This document shows, in pieces, positions 13,507 to 27,700 of a stretch of DNA of 64,000 bases. A program made the translations under genes and the position numbers. The stretch is taken from positions 558,001 through 622,000 of the forward strand of contig QJNS01000004.1 of NCBI GenBank assembly GCA_004154925.1, written 5' to 3'. Below the pieces are notes generated by a model. It was given only the letters and a program-made list of their open reading frames with translations, was not told the DNA's origin and did not search any database. This DNA is from Monosporascus cannonballus. Lineage: Eukaryota > Ascomycota > Sordariomycetes > Xylariales. Numbering within the stretch: position 1 is the stretch's first letter; each line of letters starts with the position of its first letter.

Positions 13507-14789
13507 TAAATATGTTAGGTAATTTGTAATTTAGGTCGATTTGTAACATAGAACTTTGCCAAACCTTTAAAGTAAATATAATTTATTTATTTAAAATAAT
13601 TTCGTATAGTAATCTGTATATAATAAATATATTATTAACAAAAATATATGTTATTAATTATATATTTAAATTTTTTTGATAAAATAAAAAATAAAGATAT
13701 TTCGTAAATGGCTTACTAGTCACGAAAATATTAACGTAATATACATTTATCGCTAGTCTTTCGGATAATGTAAAGTGAATAATAAAATGTATAATAATTA
13801 AATCCTATGGTTTTTTTGAAATTCATAATGGTTGTAGCTTTCTATAAGGCTTATGTTATTATATTTTAGATTTGTTACAAAAGTTATATTGCTTTCGTAC
13901 TTTTTAAATTACGATTCATATTTTAAAAAAATAAATAAGTTAAAGTCGTTTTAAAATTTTCGAAATCCTTAGATATCCGTATAATTAACCTTTAAATATA
14001 TGGCGTATTAGGTTTATTAAATATTTTTCTGAAATTTATAACTTATTTGATTTCCTATTCTTTTGTGAATAATTATTATATTTTTAATTTTTTCGTATAA
14101 ATCATAATGTCGAAAAATATATAACTAATTTTAATTAACTTTTCTTTAAAATCTAGCTAATCACTGAAAGTATCGGCTTTGTCGTTATTTAAGCTTTTTC
14201 TATGAATAATATTGAAATCGATATTCGCTATTTTTTTATATATCGTAATTCTCGTTTCATAAGTTTTTAAGTCGTAATAAAACTGGTAAAACTTCAGTAA
14301 TCGGTATAAACCTTAATTTAATATAAACTTCTTAAGAAAACATTTAAATTTCCGGAATGCTATAACGATAGTTATAAATTCTTTATTTAGAATACCGTAA
14401 TTAAATATGGCTTTTTTTAATTTATATAAGAAAAATGTAATAGTGTATAATTTGCCTTTATTATTTCGTTATTCGATTATCGCGGTTAATGCATAATTCG
14501 AAATATCGGTTTTTAATTTTACGAAGCGTATTAAATCGTACATAATCAATATTGATTCGTTAATAATCGTATCCTTAATTTTTCGAAAAGTCTTTGGTAT
14601 TTATAGCGTCCATATAAACTCCTTTTATTCCGTAAGGTTAATTTAAGATATAGTAATTTTGCTAAAATTTTGAATAGGCTTGCTGTAATAATTAGCGAAT
14701 CCAAAAACTGCCTGTATTTTCTTAATTACAATTGGTAGATAGTTTTTAATAATTACATCGAACTTTTAGAATATATTTTAATATATCTC

Positions 14790-15420
14790 GAAGTAATAAT
14801 ATGTTTAAAATAATTTATTTTTTGCGTATAAAACTGTCTTTTTTGCGTTAATTAACATCGTTGTGTTTTGTAAAACTTAAAGAACTTTATTAACGTATTT
14901 TGTATATACCTTTTTTGTCTTTGAAAAAATGAAAAGGTCGTTGAAATAGCAAACGACAAAAATCTCAAGGTATTCTCGTAATACATAATTAATTATTCGT
15001 TAAAAAGTTACTGGTACGTTCGTAAGTCCTAGTAGTATAACCAAGTATTTAAATAATCCGTATTTCGTTTTGAAATCTCTTTTTATTCCTATTTTTTTAA
15101 TTTTAATAAGGTTATATTCATTTTTAAAGTCGAATATTGTAAATTATTTGGTTTCGTAAAATCGTTCTTTTTTTTTCTGTAATTCAGGGCAATAATATTC
15201 GATCTTTAATAATTATATTATTTATTTATCGATAATTAACTATAAGTTGCGGTTTTTCGTTTTTTTAGATACGAAAAATATGGGATATTTTGCCGCTAAT
15301 TTCGAAGGCCGAAGTTATTTTCTTTATAACCGACTTTTCAAATATCTTTTATAAATACGTAATTCGTGTTTATTAAAGTTTGATACGGGGTAAAAATTTA
15401 TAAATAAGCTTTTTTAAAAA
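14790..15420 (-). pseudogene. gypsy reverse transcriptase remnant of element E
   Basis: Reading the - strand down from 15,420, broken frames carry SKLAAKYPIFF, then KYGLFKYLVILLGLTNVPVTF-type text equivalent to the RT motif YGxFEYLVMPFGLTNAPATF. YVLREYLEIFVVCYFNDLF follows. The catalytic YxDD reads YFND (14931-14948), with the first Asp changed to Asn. Several in-frame stops make it inactive. In D and E this block lies between gag/protease and the 3' LTR, as in Ty3/gypsy order. Confidence 0.82.
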
Positions 15421-15999
15421 ATTATTTCGTAATCTGATCCATTATATTTTAATAGTTTCGTATCCAGCCTTTTTCTGAGAAGCTGCTGGTATCAATAATA
15501 TTATTGTAATATATTAATTCCCGTTTTTAATTTTTGAGATTATTATTTTAAGTCGTTAGTTAATTCCTTTAATATTGTTTTGATAGTAGTAATAATACGT
15601 CATGGTTTTCGAGTGCTTATTCTTTTATATATATTTTATCTTTTTAAATAGTAAGATGTTTGTTATATTCTTTTGCATTTATTTGTTGTTATTTTTTAAT
15701 CGAATATTAAGATCTTATTTTTCTGAACCTTATCTGTTAATAAGATATAAAGCAAATATTATCTAATTAGCTCTTTTCTTAATGAAGTCTTTATACTAAT
15801 ACATTTATAGTTTTTCTGAAATTATATCGTAATTCCTAAATAAACCGATATCGAAATTAATTATTTAGTATTGTTTTTAAACAAAAACCTTAAAACTTTT
15901 AATTTTTGCGTTTGATTTTTTCGTTATCGTCGGCGAATCTTTAACCTTTAGCATTTATCCTTATATAAAATTTTAACTTATGTTTTTATGTCAATTTGA

Positions 16000-17244
16000 A
16001 CTTACTAACTATATCTGGTATAATATAATTTCCGCTTAAAGTTCTGTAATTTACCATTACAATATATTAATACGTTTCGATTTGTATATCTAGAGTGATA
16101 AGGTCGTTAACAGCGTTTATTATCGCGTTTAAAGCTTTTTTGGAAGTTTTTTATAATTTTTCGCAGTTTTGTTATTTTGCGGCTTTTTTAGAAGTAATAT
16201 TTTTTAATTTTGTGTCTAATTTGTCGAACCTTATCTGTATTTCTTTGTATAGCGTATCGAGCTGTTATATTTGTTATTTTTTGTCGGCGTATCGTTACTT
16301 CATATTATAATAATTATTTTTAATTTTGTTATAACATTTTTATTAAATACATTCTTTTCCTCTATAATATATAGCATTGTATTAGGTCATTTGTAATCCG
16401 TCGTTTTTTTTACTAGAATCCCTATATAAATTGTCGAATTTCTTCTTTTAAAACCTGTTTTTTCTTAGAGTCTATAGTAAATATCAGCTGAAAATAAAGA
16501 TCTGTAATATTTTTTTGGTAATATCTTTCAACAGTATACTGGATTAACCTTTTTGTAAATTAATATTTATATTAATCAAAAAAATAAAAATGGGTTTCCC
16601 GCGGGTATTACGTTTTCTTTAGTTAATTTTATAAAATTGTTTTTTATGGATTTCGTTTTAAGGGGCGATAATACGAAAATATCGCTATTATTATTTCTGT
16701 ATCTTATTGTTTTTAATTTAATTGGAGAAACTAATATTTTTTTATATATACGTACAATACATTAATAAATGGATTTTTTTCAATTATTATATTCTAAGCA
16801 GTCACGTTATTTACTGTATATTATATAGATATTATCGTATGGATTAAAGATTTAAGACAAACATTCTTTATTGATTTTTAATATTTGTTTAGCTATTTTT
16901 TAAAACCGTTTCGTCGTTTTCTAATTATTTTAACTTAATGTTTTACCTTTGTATATGCTTTATTAAATGTTTTATCGTAATAATTTTATTTTATATTAAA
17001 TTCTAAATATGTTTAAAAAACTTTTATTTTTTTATGGTTCTTACAATATCTTTTAAGTATCAGTATTTATTTGTTTTGCTGTAACTTTTTAGGGGAAGAA
17101 TATTCGTAAGTTTTGTATCCCTTTTTTCCGTAATTATAATATTTGATTTAATTTTAATTTTTATAAGTGGTCTCAAGTTCTATAAAGCCTGGTTTAATAC
17201 CGTAAAAAAATATTATTACGTCCAAAAACAATGATATTAGCTAT
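16000..17244 (-). pseudogene. gag C-terminal part of element E (inferred)
   Basis: Between the RT block and the B2 insertion point, the - strand holds charged, lysine-rich broken frames. A 71-codon open stretch on the + strand at 16095-16310 is hydrophobic only because it is antisense to a lysine-rich gag-like sequence. Position supports gag: removing B2 joins this segment to the gag N-terminal remnant at 53.62-54.54 kb. No zinc knuckle is legible. Confidence 0.45.
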
Positions 17245-17451
17245 TATAAGATAATGAATATCTGTAAGCTGGGATGAGATAATCTCCGACCAATCGCAAA
17301 GCGTATTCCAAAAAATAAATATATTAGGTTATTTCTATCTGGCGTTTTTCATTAAATGCCAGATGGTAGATTTATACTAGTAAATAGGTCGGTAGCTAAC
17401 CGGTGGCTGGTCGGTTACCAGCCTTATCCTTATAAGGGTTATATTTTTATA
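17245..17451 (-). repeat. 3' LTR of gypsy element B2
   Basis: A 207-base LTR in - orientation, the inverse of the copies at 17953-18159 and 25090-25295. It contains the GGTCGGTAGCTAACCGGTGG and CTGGTCGGTTACCAGCC blocks shared by all four family-B LTRs. Terminal TG...CA is altered to TA...TA, as RIP would do. Confidence 0.85.
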
Positions 17452-17952
17452 ATTATTCCCATTTTTTAAGTTATTAGTTCTTAATAATATTATTATTAAT
17501 TTAATGAAATCTGTTTCGTAAATTTAATTACTAAATTTATCGAAAGATTCTCGTTATAAATATATATATTATATTATATTATAAATAACACCCGTAATAG
17601 ATAATACGCACTCTATTACGTAATTAATGTTTTCTCCCTAATTTTCTATTGGAATCCGTTTTTTAATCTTATTTTATTTATCTTTTTTTCTTTTTCTATT
17701 TGCGCCTATATTTTCATTCTTTTTACCTATCCGTTTCGTTCGGTCTCCCGTTTTTCTTTAGTTTTATTTCCCCTTCTTCGTTTATTCTGCATATAATTTC
17801 CGTTTTTCTTTTTCGTTAGTTATATTTTTTTCTCGTAAGAAGTTTTAGAAAATGTAATAATTTAATATTAATAATAATTAGGATTTTTTTAATGCTATCC
17901 TTTTGATACGAACGATAAAATAAATGTTAGTTATATTACGGGCGGTAGTAAA

Positions 17953-18159
17953 TGTAAGAATACAGCCCCTATAAAGATGAGGCTGATAGCCGACCAGCCA
18001 CCGATTAGCCACAGACCTACTTACTAATATAAATCTACCATCTGGCAGCTAGTGGAAAACGCTAGATGGAAGTAACCTAATACATTTATTTTTTAGAATC
18101 TGCTTTACGATTAATCGGAAATTATTTTACCTTAGTTTATAATTATCCATTATTTTATA
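17953..18159 (+). repeat. 5' LTR of gypsy element B1
   Basis: Begins TGTAAGAATACAGCCCC and ends ...TATTTTATA. It keeps GC-rich blocks such as GCCGACCAGCCACCGATTAG, so it is far less mutated than the internal region. A pair of inverted blocks around CCATCTGGCAGCTAG may form a stem. Confidence 0.88.
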
Positions 18160-20149
18160 ATTTTTTTATTTTTATTGTAAAAAATAACGCGATAATTATT
18201 AAAAACAAAGTTTGTCGATTGCAAAACGAACTTAGATTATTAGTCGAAAAAACTGCCGATCGAAATCTAATTAACGAACGATCGATTACGGTACGGAAAT
18301 AAGCGAAAAATCTTATAACAAAACCTTAACGAATGAAGGACTATAATTCCCAAGATCCCGAATTACCTTATATATATAATAAGAATAAGTTCCGATAACC
18401 GTTAATGTAACGGTTAAAAAACGGACGTAATATAACGACCGCATCTTAAATTTTAAACTAAAAAAAGGTGAACATTTTAATAATAACTAGAATTTAGAAA
18501 TTATCCGTTGATAAAATAAATAATATTCGGAATTATTTCGATAATTCGCTAAATAATAAATAATCGTATAAGTTTAAAAAAAATGAAACTGTATAAATTA
18601 ATTACAATATCGTTATAAAAACTTAAAGGTGATAAATAAATACCGTATTATAATTGCCCAAAACTTTCCGAACGTACGTTAATTAAAAAAAAGGAAAATT
18701 AAATAAAATTTATTATAAGGTTTAACACCGAAAAATTAAGACGAAATATCTTTATTTATATTTAATGGGCCACAAATTATATAGACGTTTTTATTGCGAA
18801 CGTTTAATAATTATATTACGTTATATTTAATTATTTTACTTACGAAAAAAGGTTAAAAATAAAAGTCAGATAGGTTTTTATTACGAAAAATTATATAAAT
18901 GTTAATTTTTTCGATAAGGGATATAAGAAATAATTTATAAAATTATATTAACGATTTTTTTTATTTTTGTTATATTTTTAGGTTAAATAAATGTTTTTAA
19001 TTTAAAAAGCAAACTTTACAGCCGCCTTTAGCCCGGAAAATAATCGGGATAATAAATATTTTACGTTCAATTATTTTTATAAATTAATATTAAGATCACA
19101 AAATATTTTATTAGAAAAAATTATGAAATTAAAATAAATTAATAACGTAATAAATAAAATAAAACGTTATTAAAACGTTTACAAAAAGGCGAAAAAACCG
19201 ATAATTTTTTGTTTAAAATATTAATAAGAATACATAATCTTATTTTAACGTTTTCGGGAAAAAAAATCCTCAAAGCAAATTTAAGACGCCGTATAAAAGT
19301 AATAAGCATTACGGACGTTCTGATATTCGAAAAGTAAATAATCGCCAATTTAATTCCGATCGATATAGATCCGTGCGATTTAATACCTTTAATTTTTATA
19401 AAGTCTTATTTAAATATTATAACAATAAGATATTAAGCTAGAAAAACATAAATTACAAAATTAAAAAAAACCAAAACCTTATTATTCCGGTTATACGGAA
19501 ATTAAATTCCAAAAGCCGTATAAAACTTTAAAATATATAACAGTAAATCAAATTAATTTTTAAACATAAACCCAAAAAAGCCGGAATAAATATATCCGTT
19601 TAATCCATTTCGGGTAATAATTGTAAAACGATAAAAATAAAGCCGTCTTTTAAAAAAAGGTTATTTATTAAAAAAACCGGAAGATATAATAATATAAATA
19701 AATATAGATATTAAAATATCAATAAATACTGTAAGCAAAATATTAACGAAAATACTTAATCTTTAATTAATTTCCGTAAATATTACGGGCTTTATCGTCG
19801 TTAACGGCGCATATATCAAATATTATAGGGCTTATAAAAATTTTATTAATATAATAAATAATAATAGAAATAAACGAAGATTTAAATAAATATATTTTAT
19901 AATATGCGGTAATCGGAAAACGCCCGATTTTTTATTATTTAAACCAAGAATAAATAAGTTAAACGTTTTATTAGATATAATTATATATTAATAATTGTAA
20001 GGATTACTGCAAAAGGTTAAGGAGCAAAAAGTCGTACACCTAATATTATCCGACAAACAAAAATATACCGCTAACTTAATAAATTTAACCGAAAAATTAA
20101 ATATCTCGGAATTCGAGAAATAATAAAAATAAAGGATAATCGATTTCCT

Positions 20150-20810
20150 TATATGTCTAAAGAAATTCCGGCGAATATATTCCAAAACCATAACGAAAAA
20201 ATTATTTTAATAATTAAAACCAAAATATGCAATAAACTTGATCTCAGGGAAAATGCCTTTATTCGGTCCAATTTACCATATTTCGGAAGCCAAAAGGAGA
20301 ATATTCGAAAAATATATCCGAAAAAACCTAAAGCTAGGCCGGATACATTATTCGAAAACAGATGTAACGGTACCAATATGATTTATATCTAAAAAGGACG
20401 GAAATTTTTAATTATACATTAATTATAAAAGGGTAAATCGGGTAACGATAAAAAACCGATATCTTTTAACTTTAATTATAAAAATAATAAATCGCTTAAA
20501 TTTAATTAAGGTACTTTCGAATATTAATTTTAAAAATATTTATTATTGTATTAAAATTAAAAAAGGCAATTAACGGAAAACCGTTTTTCGAATCCGGTAC
20601 GGGTAATTTAAATAAATAATTATGTTATTTAGCCTTATTAACACGTTAATCACATTCTAGGGTTATATATATAAAATATTAATTATATTAATTAATTATG
20701 TTTATATAAGATATTTAAATAATATATTTATTAATCCGGAAAACAAAGAAAAGTATATAAAGTATTTTTAATTAGTTTACAAACGGTTATTATAGTATTA
20801 ATTATTTACC
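20150..20810 (+). pseudogene. gypsy reverse transcriptase remnant of element B1
   Basis: One + strand frame carries RKTVFRIRYG at about 20,578-20,610, matching the gypsy RT motif FRTRYGHFE. Another frame then reads QVM/IML-FSLINTLITF at about 20,625-20,670, equivalent to VMPFGLTNAPATFQ. NYVYIRYLNNIFINPENKEK follows at about 20,695-20,755. The catalytic YLDD reads YLNN (20712-20723), both Asp to Asn. Frame changes and stops show it is dead. An open stretch at 20153-20392 lies upstream in the expected RT N-terminal/protease zone but has no motif I recognise. Confidence 0.82.
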
Positions 20811-22089
20811 AAAATATTTAAATACGAATTTTTTAACAACAAATCTTAAGATTGATAAACAATATCGACAATTTAAAGATAAACCGCTAACGAGTCGATA
20901 TTATCGAAATATAGCCAAAGTCAAAATTAACCTATAATATTTATATATTTTTGGAATTCGCAAATCTTTACCGGAAATTTATCGTCTATTATTGGCATAT
21001 TACCGAACCTATTAATAAGCTTTTAAAAAGGGCGTAATGCAAACACAAAATAATAAAATTTCGGTTACCCGAAAAGGTTAAAAAAGGTTTTAAAACTTAA
21101 AAGATACCTTTTAATCGGTAACTATTTTCCGATATTGAAATAACGCCAAAAATACTAAGGTTAAAATAGACGTTTCGGTAAAAGCTATATTATGGATATT
21201 TTTACAAAAATACGAAAAGTATTAATACCTAATCGTATATTAGTCGTAAAAACTAAATGCAACCGAAAGGCAAAAGGTTATAAGGTAACAAAAACTATTA
21301 GCGATTATGAAAAACTTAAAATATTAACGGTAATACCTTAAAAGTACGGGAAAAAATTTCTTAATATTTACTGATTATTTGGCTTTAAAAATATAATAAA
21401 GATGCCGATACGTAACTTTAAAAGAAAGTTAATCTAATAAGTTTATTACTTTACGTTATTAAATATTAATTACACGTTATAAATTCGGTAAATAAATTAT
21501 TTAAACGCCAGGATTATATGTTAGGGGAAATCGCGTATAAAGATATAATCTTTACGTTATTTAAAAAATTCGGATTTCCAAAAAATATGCTGCAAAAGGT
21601 ATGGAAAACGGTTATAAATATATAACGTAATTCAGAATATTATAAAAAGCTAAAAGACTTTATAAAAATAACGTAAAATTCGTTCGTTACAAAATTCCCA
21701 GATAAGTTTTAAGTAACGGAAATTAAAATAATTGCTATTTTCGTTAAAAAACGGAAAATCTTCGTTAAACGATTACAAAAACTTTTCGAAAAAAAAAGGA
21801 AAATAAAAAATTATATATATGCTATATTTATTACTTATAAATAACAATGCAAATACGAATCATAATAATAATTTAATAAACAGTTAAATAATAATAAGCG
21901 TAATTTACGACTATACCACGATTAAGTTCTCAAAGATTTATGGAAAACAAAATTAATATTCAGATTATTATTTATAACTAATATATTTTATATTTTTTGG
22001 CGAAAAAACTAGCCAAAAACCAAATATTATTACAGCCGAAAATCTCTCGATAATATTATAATTAAGTTTAAAAATTATAAATTGAACAT

Positions 22090-22950
22090 TCAAATATTAT
22101 AAAGTTAATACGGATAATTACACGCCAAGCCGAAATAAAGAGAAAATATTTCCTAAATTTAAATAAAATTTTATATTATCAGGATAAATTCGTAAACTTG
22201 TTCTAAGGCGCTTTACGGAATTAATTAATCAGCGAATATTATAATAATCTAAAAGCAGGATATATAAAATATATTTATACGTTAAAATTGAAAATTAAAA
22301 AGTTTTATTAAGAAAATACAACGAACCATATTCGCAAATATATTAAATAATATTTAAATTATTAAGATATAATAAAATCATATTACAAATTAAAGAGATA
22401 ATTACAGCCTTTATTATTACTTAAATAGCCTTTCTAAAAAATCTTGCTAAATTATATTGCGGAATTTCTCAAAAGCCTAAATTTAAACGGGTTACAATAC
22501 GACGTAATTCTAGTAATTATCGACAGTTTTATAAAATTAAACTTATTTATCTTTTTAATTAAAACTTTAACTATAATTACATTAATCCGATCATTTTAAA
22601 ATAAAATTAAATATAAATTCGATACGTTAATTAAAATTATTAATAATAAAAATAAAATCATAACCAGTTAATTTTAAACGACATTTTATAAAAAACAAAA
22701 AGTAAAATAGCAAATATTAACCTTTTATTATCCGTAAACGGATAAATAAATGAAATATATTTATTAAATTTTAAAATACTATTTTCGTAATTACGTTAAT
22801 AAATATTAAAATAATTAGATAAAGTTATTACGAAATATAAAGTTTGTATATAATAATACGCGCAACGTATTTACCAGCCGTTTTCCATTTAAAACTTTAT
22901 ATAAATTTTATTTAAAGATAATAAAATACTTTTTATAAAGATTTCAAAAA
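22090..22950 (+). pseudogene. gypsy integrase remnant of element B1
   Basis: The + strand reads through broken frames to LNLNGLQYDVILVIIDSFIKLN at about 22,480-22,545. This is the gypsy integrase core motif (YDxILVVVDRFTKxAHFI) containing the second catalytic Asp, here retained as IIDSF. Upstream there are NHIRKYIK and basic runs in the place of the HHCC zinc-binding region, which is not intact. It lies 1.4 kb beyond RT, as in Ty3/gypsy order. The ends are approximate. Confidence 0.78.
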
Positions 22951-25089
22951 ATAAATATAAAACATTAAAAAACGTTTCGAAAAAATAACGGTTATTTATT
23001 AAGTCATATATAAATATTAAGAAATAATAATAACAGTTTAAAATTATTATAATTAACGTTATATGTTTATAAAGTTTAATTCAAGTAATAAATAAATTTA
23101 TCAATTAAAAAATCAAAATTTAAAAATAAAAGATTCGTATTTATTTATATATAGATTACGATTAAAAAATAGTTAAGTTCCTAAGCGTACAAAGTAAATT
23201 TTCTTATTAAATATTAATAGATATATAATTTATTTTTAATATTTTTATTAAAACCGTAATATAATTAGAAACCGGACGATATTTAAATACTGTTACCGGA
23301 TTTAATAACGGAATAGGAAAAATAAATAATAAAGGATATTATCCGTTACCGAAATAACCGGAAATAATATAAATATTTAATCAAATAAAAAGGCTAACTT
23401 ATCGAATATAATACGTAAAAGCCCTAAAAATATTTTGAATATATATATAAAATAAGATAACTTAAAAACCGTAAAATAATAACAATTCGATCGAAAATTA
23501 ATCGTTTAATAATTATGAAAATTGTAAAAAATGATTTTAAGTAAATTTAAAATATTAACGTTAAAATATTACCTAGTTATATAATTAGTTTTAAAGTTTT
23601 GACAAATAATTAATTTATCGTATACCGGTTGAAAATTATCAAATAACGTAAAAAAACGAATTTTTATTTCGAAAATAAAACCTTATATTTAATGATTAAG
23701 TCTTACGTTTAATAATATTTAATAAACGTATTAGAGAAATTAATATAATATATCGGAAAATAATTAAATAATATATAACTGCTAAAGGCAAATACGTTTA
23801 TGAAATTTATTAAATATAAATTCCGGAAAAAATTAAAAACATTTCATTTTTTACGAAAAATAAGGCCTAAATAATCGGAATATAATTTATTACTAATTGA
23901 AAATAAGGCGCCGCTTTTAAAGTATTTAACGTATATAAGTTTAATAATAATTTTATTAAGTAAAACCGTTTTTTATTTATATTAATAAACTTTAGAATTT
24001 CGTTAAACGTCGAAAAAAAAGCGGAAAATATTTGTAAACGGAAAATATAACGATATAACTGTTTTCGTAAATCGCTTTATTTATAAAAATATCATCAAAT
24101 ATCGCTTAATCCGAAATTAATGGTAAAATAATAAAGAATATTATAATGTTTATAGAAAAAGCTTAAATTTATAAACTTATAAAACGGCATTAAAATTAAA
24201 TTTCCGTAATTATAGCAGATAATTAAAAGTTAATTTTCGTTATATTAAACAAATAATATTCCTTAATAATAATTACATAAAAAACAAATTTAATTATGGA
24301 AAAACGTTAAGTCGACGATCGACCGCAATTACATCGGAATATTTATACTAGGTACTTATACTATAAATTTTTCGAATTTATTAATTAACTTTTAATTATT
24401 TATAGCGAATTAAACTATTATTTAAATAATATATTTATAAATAATCGAAATTTTAAGGGAAATTATATAACAAGATTAATAATATTAGAAATAATAATTT
24501 ATTACGCGAAAGGTTTTATAATAATAATTAGTTATTACGTAATTTAAGGCGTTTAAAAGTTGAATATAAACCGTACGGTAATCGAAATAATATTATATTA
24601 CGTAAATATAATACGGCTTATTGCCATCTATAATATAATTAGTATTTATCTTACCGTTGGCGTCGAAAAGATAACGTTAGAAAAAATCCTAATCCATGTT
24701 ATTATCAAAATATTGTTTCGTTTGGAACATTTTACGAAAAGAAATATGGCGAACAGAAATAATATATAAACTAAACGGAAAAAGCAAAATAAAAATAAAA
24801 AACCGAAAAACCGAACGGAATATATATACAAAAGAAATAGAAATACAAACGCAAAAAAGAAAACAAAAAATAATTAAAATAAAGTTAAAAAACGAATTAT
24901 AATAAAGAAACTAAGTAAAACATAATTAATTACGTAATATAATACGTATTAATTATTACGGTAATTACTTATAACATAATATAATAGTAAATTATTAACA
25001 AACATATGTAATCAGATTTACGAAATACGTTATATTAAACTAATAATAATGTTGTTAGAGATTAATAACTTAAGAAAAGGAATTAATTA

Positions 25090-25295
25090 TGAAAATATAG
25101 CCCTTATAAGGATAAAGCTGGTAACCGACCAGTTACCAATTAGCCACCGACCTACTTATTAATATAAATTTACTATTTGGCAATTATTAAAAAAATAACA
25201 GATGGAAGTAATCTAATATACTTACTTCTTAAAATCTGTTTTACGACTAGTCGGAGATCACCTTATTCTAGCTTACAGCTATCTATTATCTTATA
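25090..25295 (+). repeat. 3' LTR of gypsy element B1
   Basis: A 206-base copy of 17953-18159, starting TGAAAATATAGCCC and ending ...TATCTTATA. It is followed by the duplicated target ATAAA and then by B2 sequence starting CCGTATTATA. Confidence 0.88.
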
Positions 25296-26999
25296 ATAAA
25301 CCGTATTATATTTACGTAATGTAACGTTATTTCGATTACCGTACCGTTTACGTTTAAGTTCGGAATACCTTAAATTACGTTATAACTAATTATTATTATA
25401 AAGTTTTTCGTATAAAAAATAATTATTCTTAATATTATTAATATTATTATTTAATTTCCATTTAAATTTCGATTATTTTCAAAAATATTACCTAAATGCT
25501 TTTTTAATTCGGTACCGATAATTAAAAATTAATTAATGAATTCGAAAAAATTCGTATTATAAATATTTAATACGAACGTTTTAATATAATTATAATCGGT
25601 TATTAATTCGACATTTTTCGCAAAGCTGAATTCGTTTTTAAAGTAATTATTATTAAGAAATATTATTTTTTAATATAACCGATATAAATTTTCGATAATC
25701 CGTTATAATTACGGAAATTTAATGTTAACGCCGTTATATAAATTTGTAAATTTAAATTCTTTTATAAATATTATTTTTTTTTCTTATTATTTTACAATTA
25801 ATTTTTAATTAAATGTAATTTTAAAGTACCTTTATAAATAAGGCAATTTTCGAAAACCGTTATACAGTTATATTTCCCGTTTATAAATATTTTCCGCCCG
25901 TTTTTCGACGTTTTAAAAAAATCTTAATATTTATTACTAATTATAATTAAAAAATAGCTTAATTTAATAAAATTATTATTAATTTTAAATAGGTTAAACG
26001 TTTTAAAGATAATACCTTAATTTTATCTAATAATAAATTATATTCCGGTTATTTGGGCCTTATTTTTCATAGGAAATGAAGTTTTATTAAGTTTTCCGAA
26101 TTTTACGTTCAATAAATTAATTAAATATATTTATTTTTTGCCGTTATATATTTTTTAATCGTTTTCCGATAATTTTTGTATTAATATTTCCTAATACGTT
26201 TATTAAAAACTAATTAATTTAAAACTTAATAATTAAATGTAAAATTTTGTTTTCGAAATAAAAGTTCGATTTTTTTATATTACTTATTAATTTCGAACTT
26301 ATATACGATAAGATAATTATTTGTTAAAAACTTAAAATAATTATATAATTAAATATTGTTTTAATATTAATATTTTAATTTAGTTTAAAATTATTTTCTG
26401 TAATTTTATAATTATTAAACGATTAATTTCCGATAAAGTTATTATTATTTTACAACTTTTAAATTATTTTAATTTTTATATACGTTTTTAATTTTTTCTT
26501 ATACCGTTATAATATTTTAAATACGTATTCGAAATATTTTCAAAACTTTTACGTATTATATTTCACGGGCCAGCTTTTTCATTTAATTAAATATTCGTGT
26601 TATTTTTACTTATTTCGGTAATGTACGATAATTTTAATTACTTATTTTTCCTTTTTTATTAAGTCCGGTAACGTTATTTAAATATTGTTCGATTTTCGAT
26701 TATACCATTATTTTAATAAAAATATTAAAATATAGTATATATCCGCTAATATTCAATAAGAAATATTATTTTATATATTTTGAAACCTACTTAATGCCTA
26801 ATTTCAATCCGAATATAAATAAGTACGAATGGTTTAGTTTTAAATTTAAGATTTTTAATCGATAATTTTTTTATTGCTGTAAGTAGAAGTTTATTAACGT
26901 ATAACGTTAATTATAATATATTTTTCTGTGTTATCGTTATTTTTTTAATGTTTGTATATTATTTAATAAATAATTACTAATATTTTAATGTCTTCTTTA

Positions 27000-27700
27000 A
27001 TTTCTTATATTTATTTTTTAATCTTTTGTAAAAGGTATTTTATTATTTTTAAATAATATTTATATAAGGTTTCGAACGAAAAACGGCTAATAAATACGTT
27101 CGGCATATTATTTTATACGAATTTCGTATTTCGTAATAACTTTATCTAATTATTTGATATTTATTAACGTAATTACGGAAGTAATGTTCTAGGATTTAAT
27201 AAGTACGTTCCGTTTGTTTATCGGTTCGCGGATAGTAAACGGTTAATATTTGCCGTTTTACTTTTCTTTTTTTAAAAAATACCGACTAAAATTAATTTAT
27301 TAATAATCTATCTTTACTATTAATAATTCTAGTTAATATACCGAATTTGCATTCGATTTTGTCGTAAAATAATCGATTTAATTCGGTTACGGTTAAAGTT
27401 TTGTTTATATGGATAAATAATTTTAATTTCGTAAAGCGGTTAACGATTACCAGGATTACGTCGTACTTTAACTTATTTAAATTTAGGCTTTTAAAAAAGG
27501 TTTATAATAAAATTTAAGGAAATATTTAAAAAACGTTATTTAAATAATAATCAAAACTATAATTATTTATATAATTTACAACGTAACTTTTTTGTACTTT
27601 AATAATTTTGATATTGCTTAATATATTTTTCGTTATTTTTCGTTATATTTTTTAATTAAATCTTTTGGTTATTAATTTTAACGTACGAATATATCCTATA
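27000..27700 (-). pseudogene. gypsy integrase remnant of element B2
   Basis: The - strand of about 27,400-27,490 reads LNLNKLKYDVILVIVNRFTK, the same core as in B1. Here the catalytic Asp is changed to Asn (VIVNRF), while RFTK, lost in B1, is kept. The two copies have been mutated independently, which helps in reading the family. The rest is interrupted by stops. Confidence 0.78.

Larger units (their letters stand above)
17953..25295 (+). mobile_element. Ty3/gypsy element B1 (family B), complete but mutated, inserted in B2
   Basis: A full-length 7,343-base element has LTRs at 17953-18159 (207 bases) and 25090-25295 (206 bases) in the same orientation. Flanks are GTAAA (17948-17952) and ATAAA (25296-25300), a 5-bp duplication with one G-to-A change. 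RT (about 20.46-20.80 kb) and integrase (about 22.1-22.6 kb) are on the + strand in gypsy order. Joining the flanks restores the B2 sequence, which matches B1's own 3' region at about 24,600-24,640. B1 and B2 are thus two copies of one family in opposite orientation. Confidence 0.9.

Noticed and set aside
16095..16310. Hydrophobic 71-codon + strand frame
   Set aside because: It is antisense to the lysine-rich gag region of element E; A/T-rich lysine codons read in reverse give Phe and Leu.
17245..18159. A 0.9-kb DNA transposon with about 207-base terminal inverted repeats
   Set aside because: The inverted pair is the B2 3' LTR and the B1 5' LTR. The 500 bases between match the 3' internal end of B1 in inverse, and B1 has its own second LTR at 25090-25295 with a target duplication.
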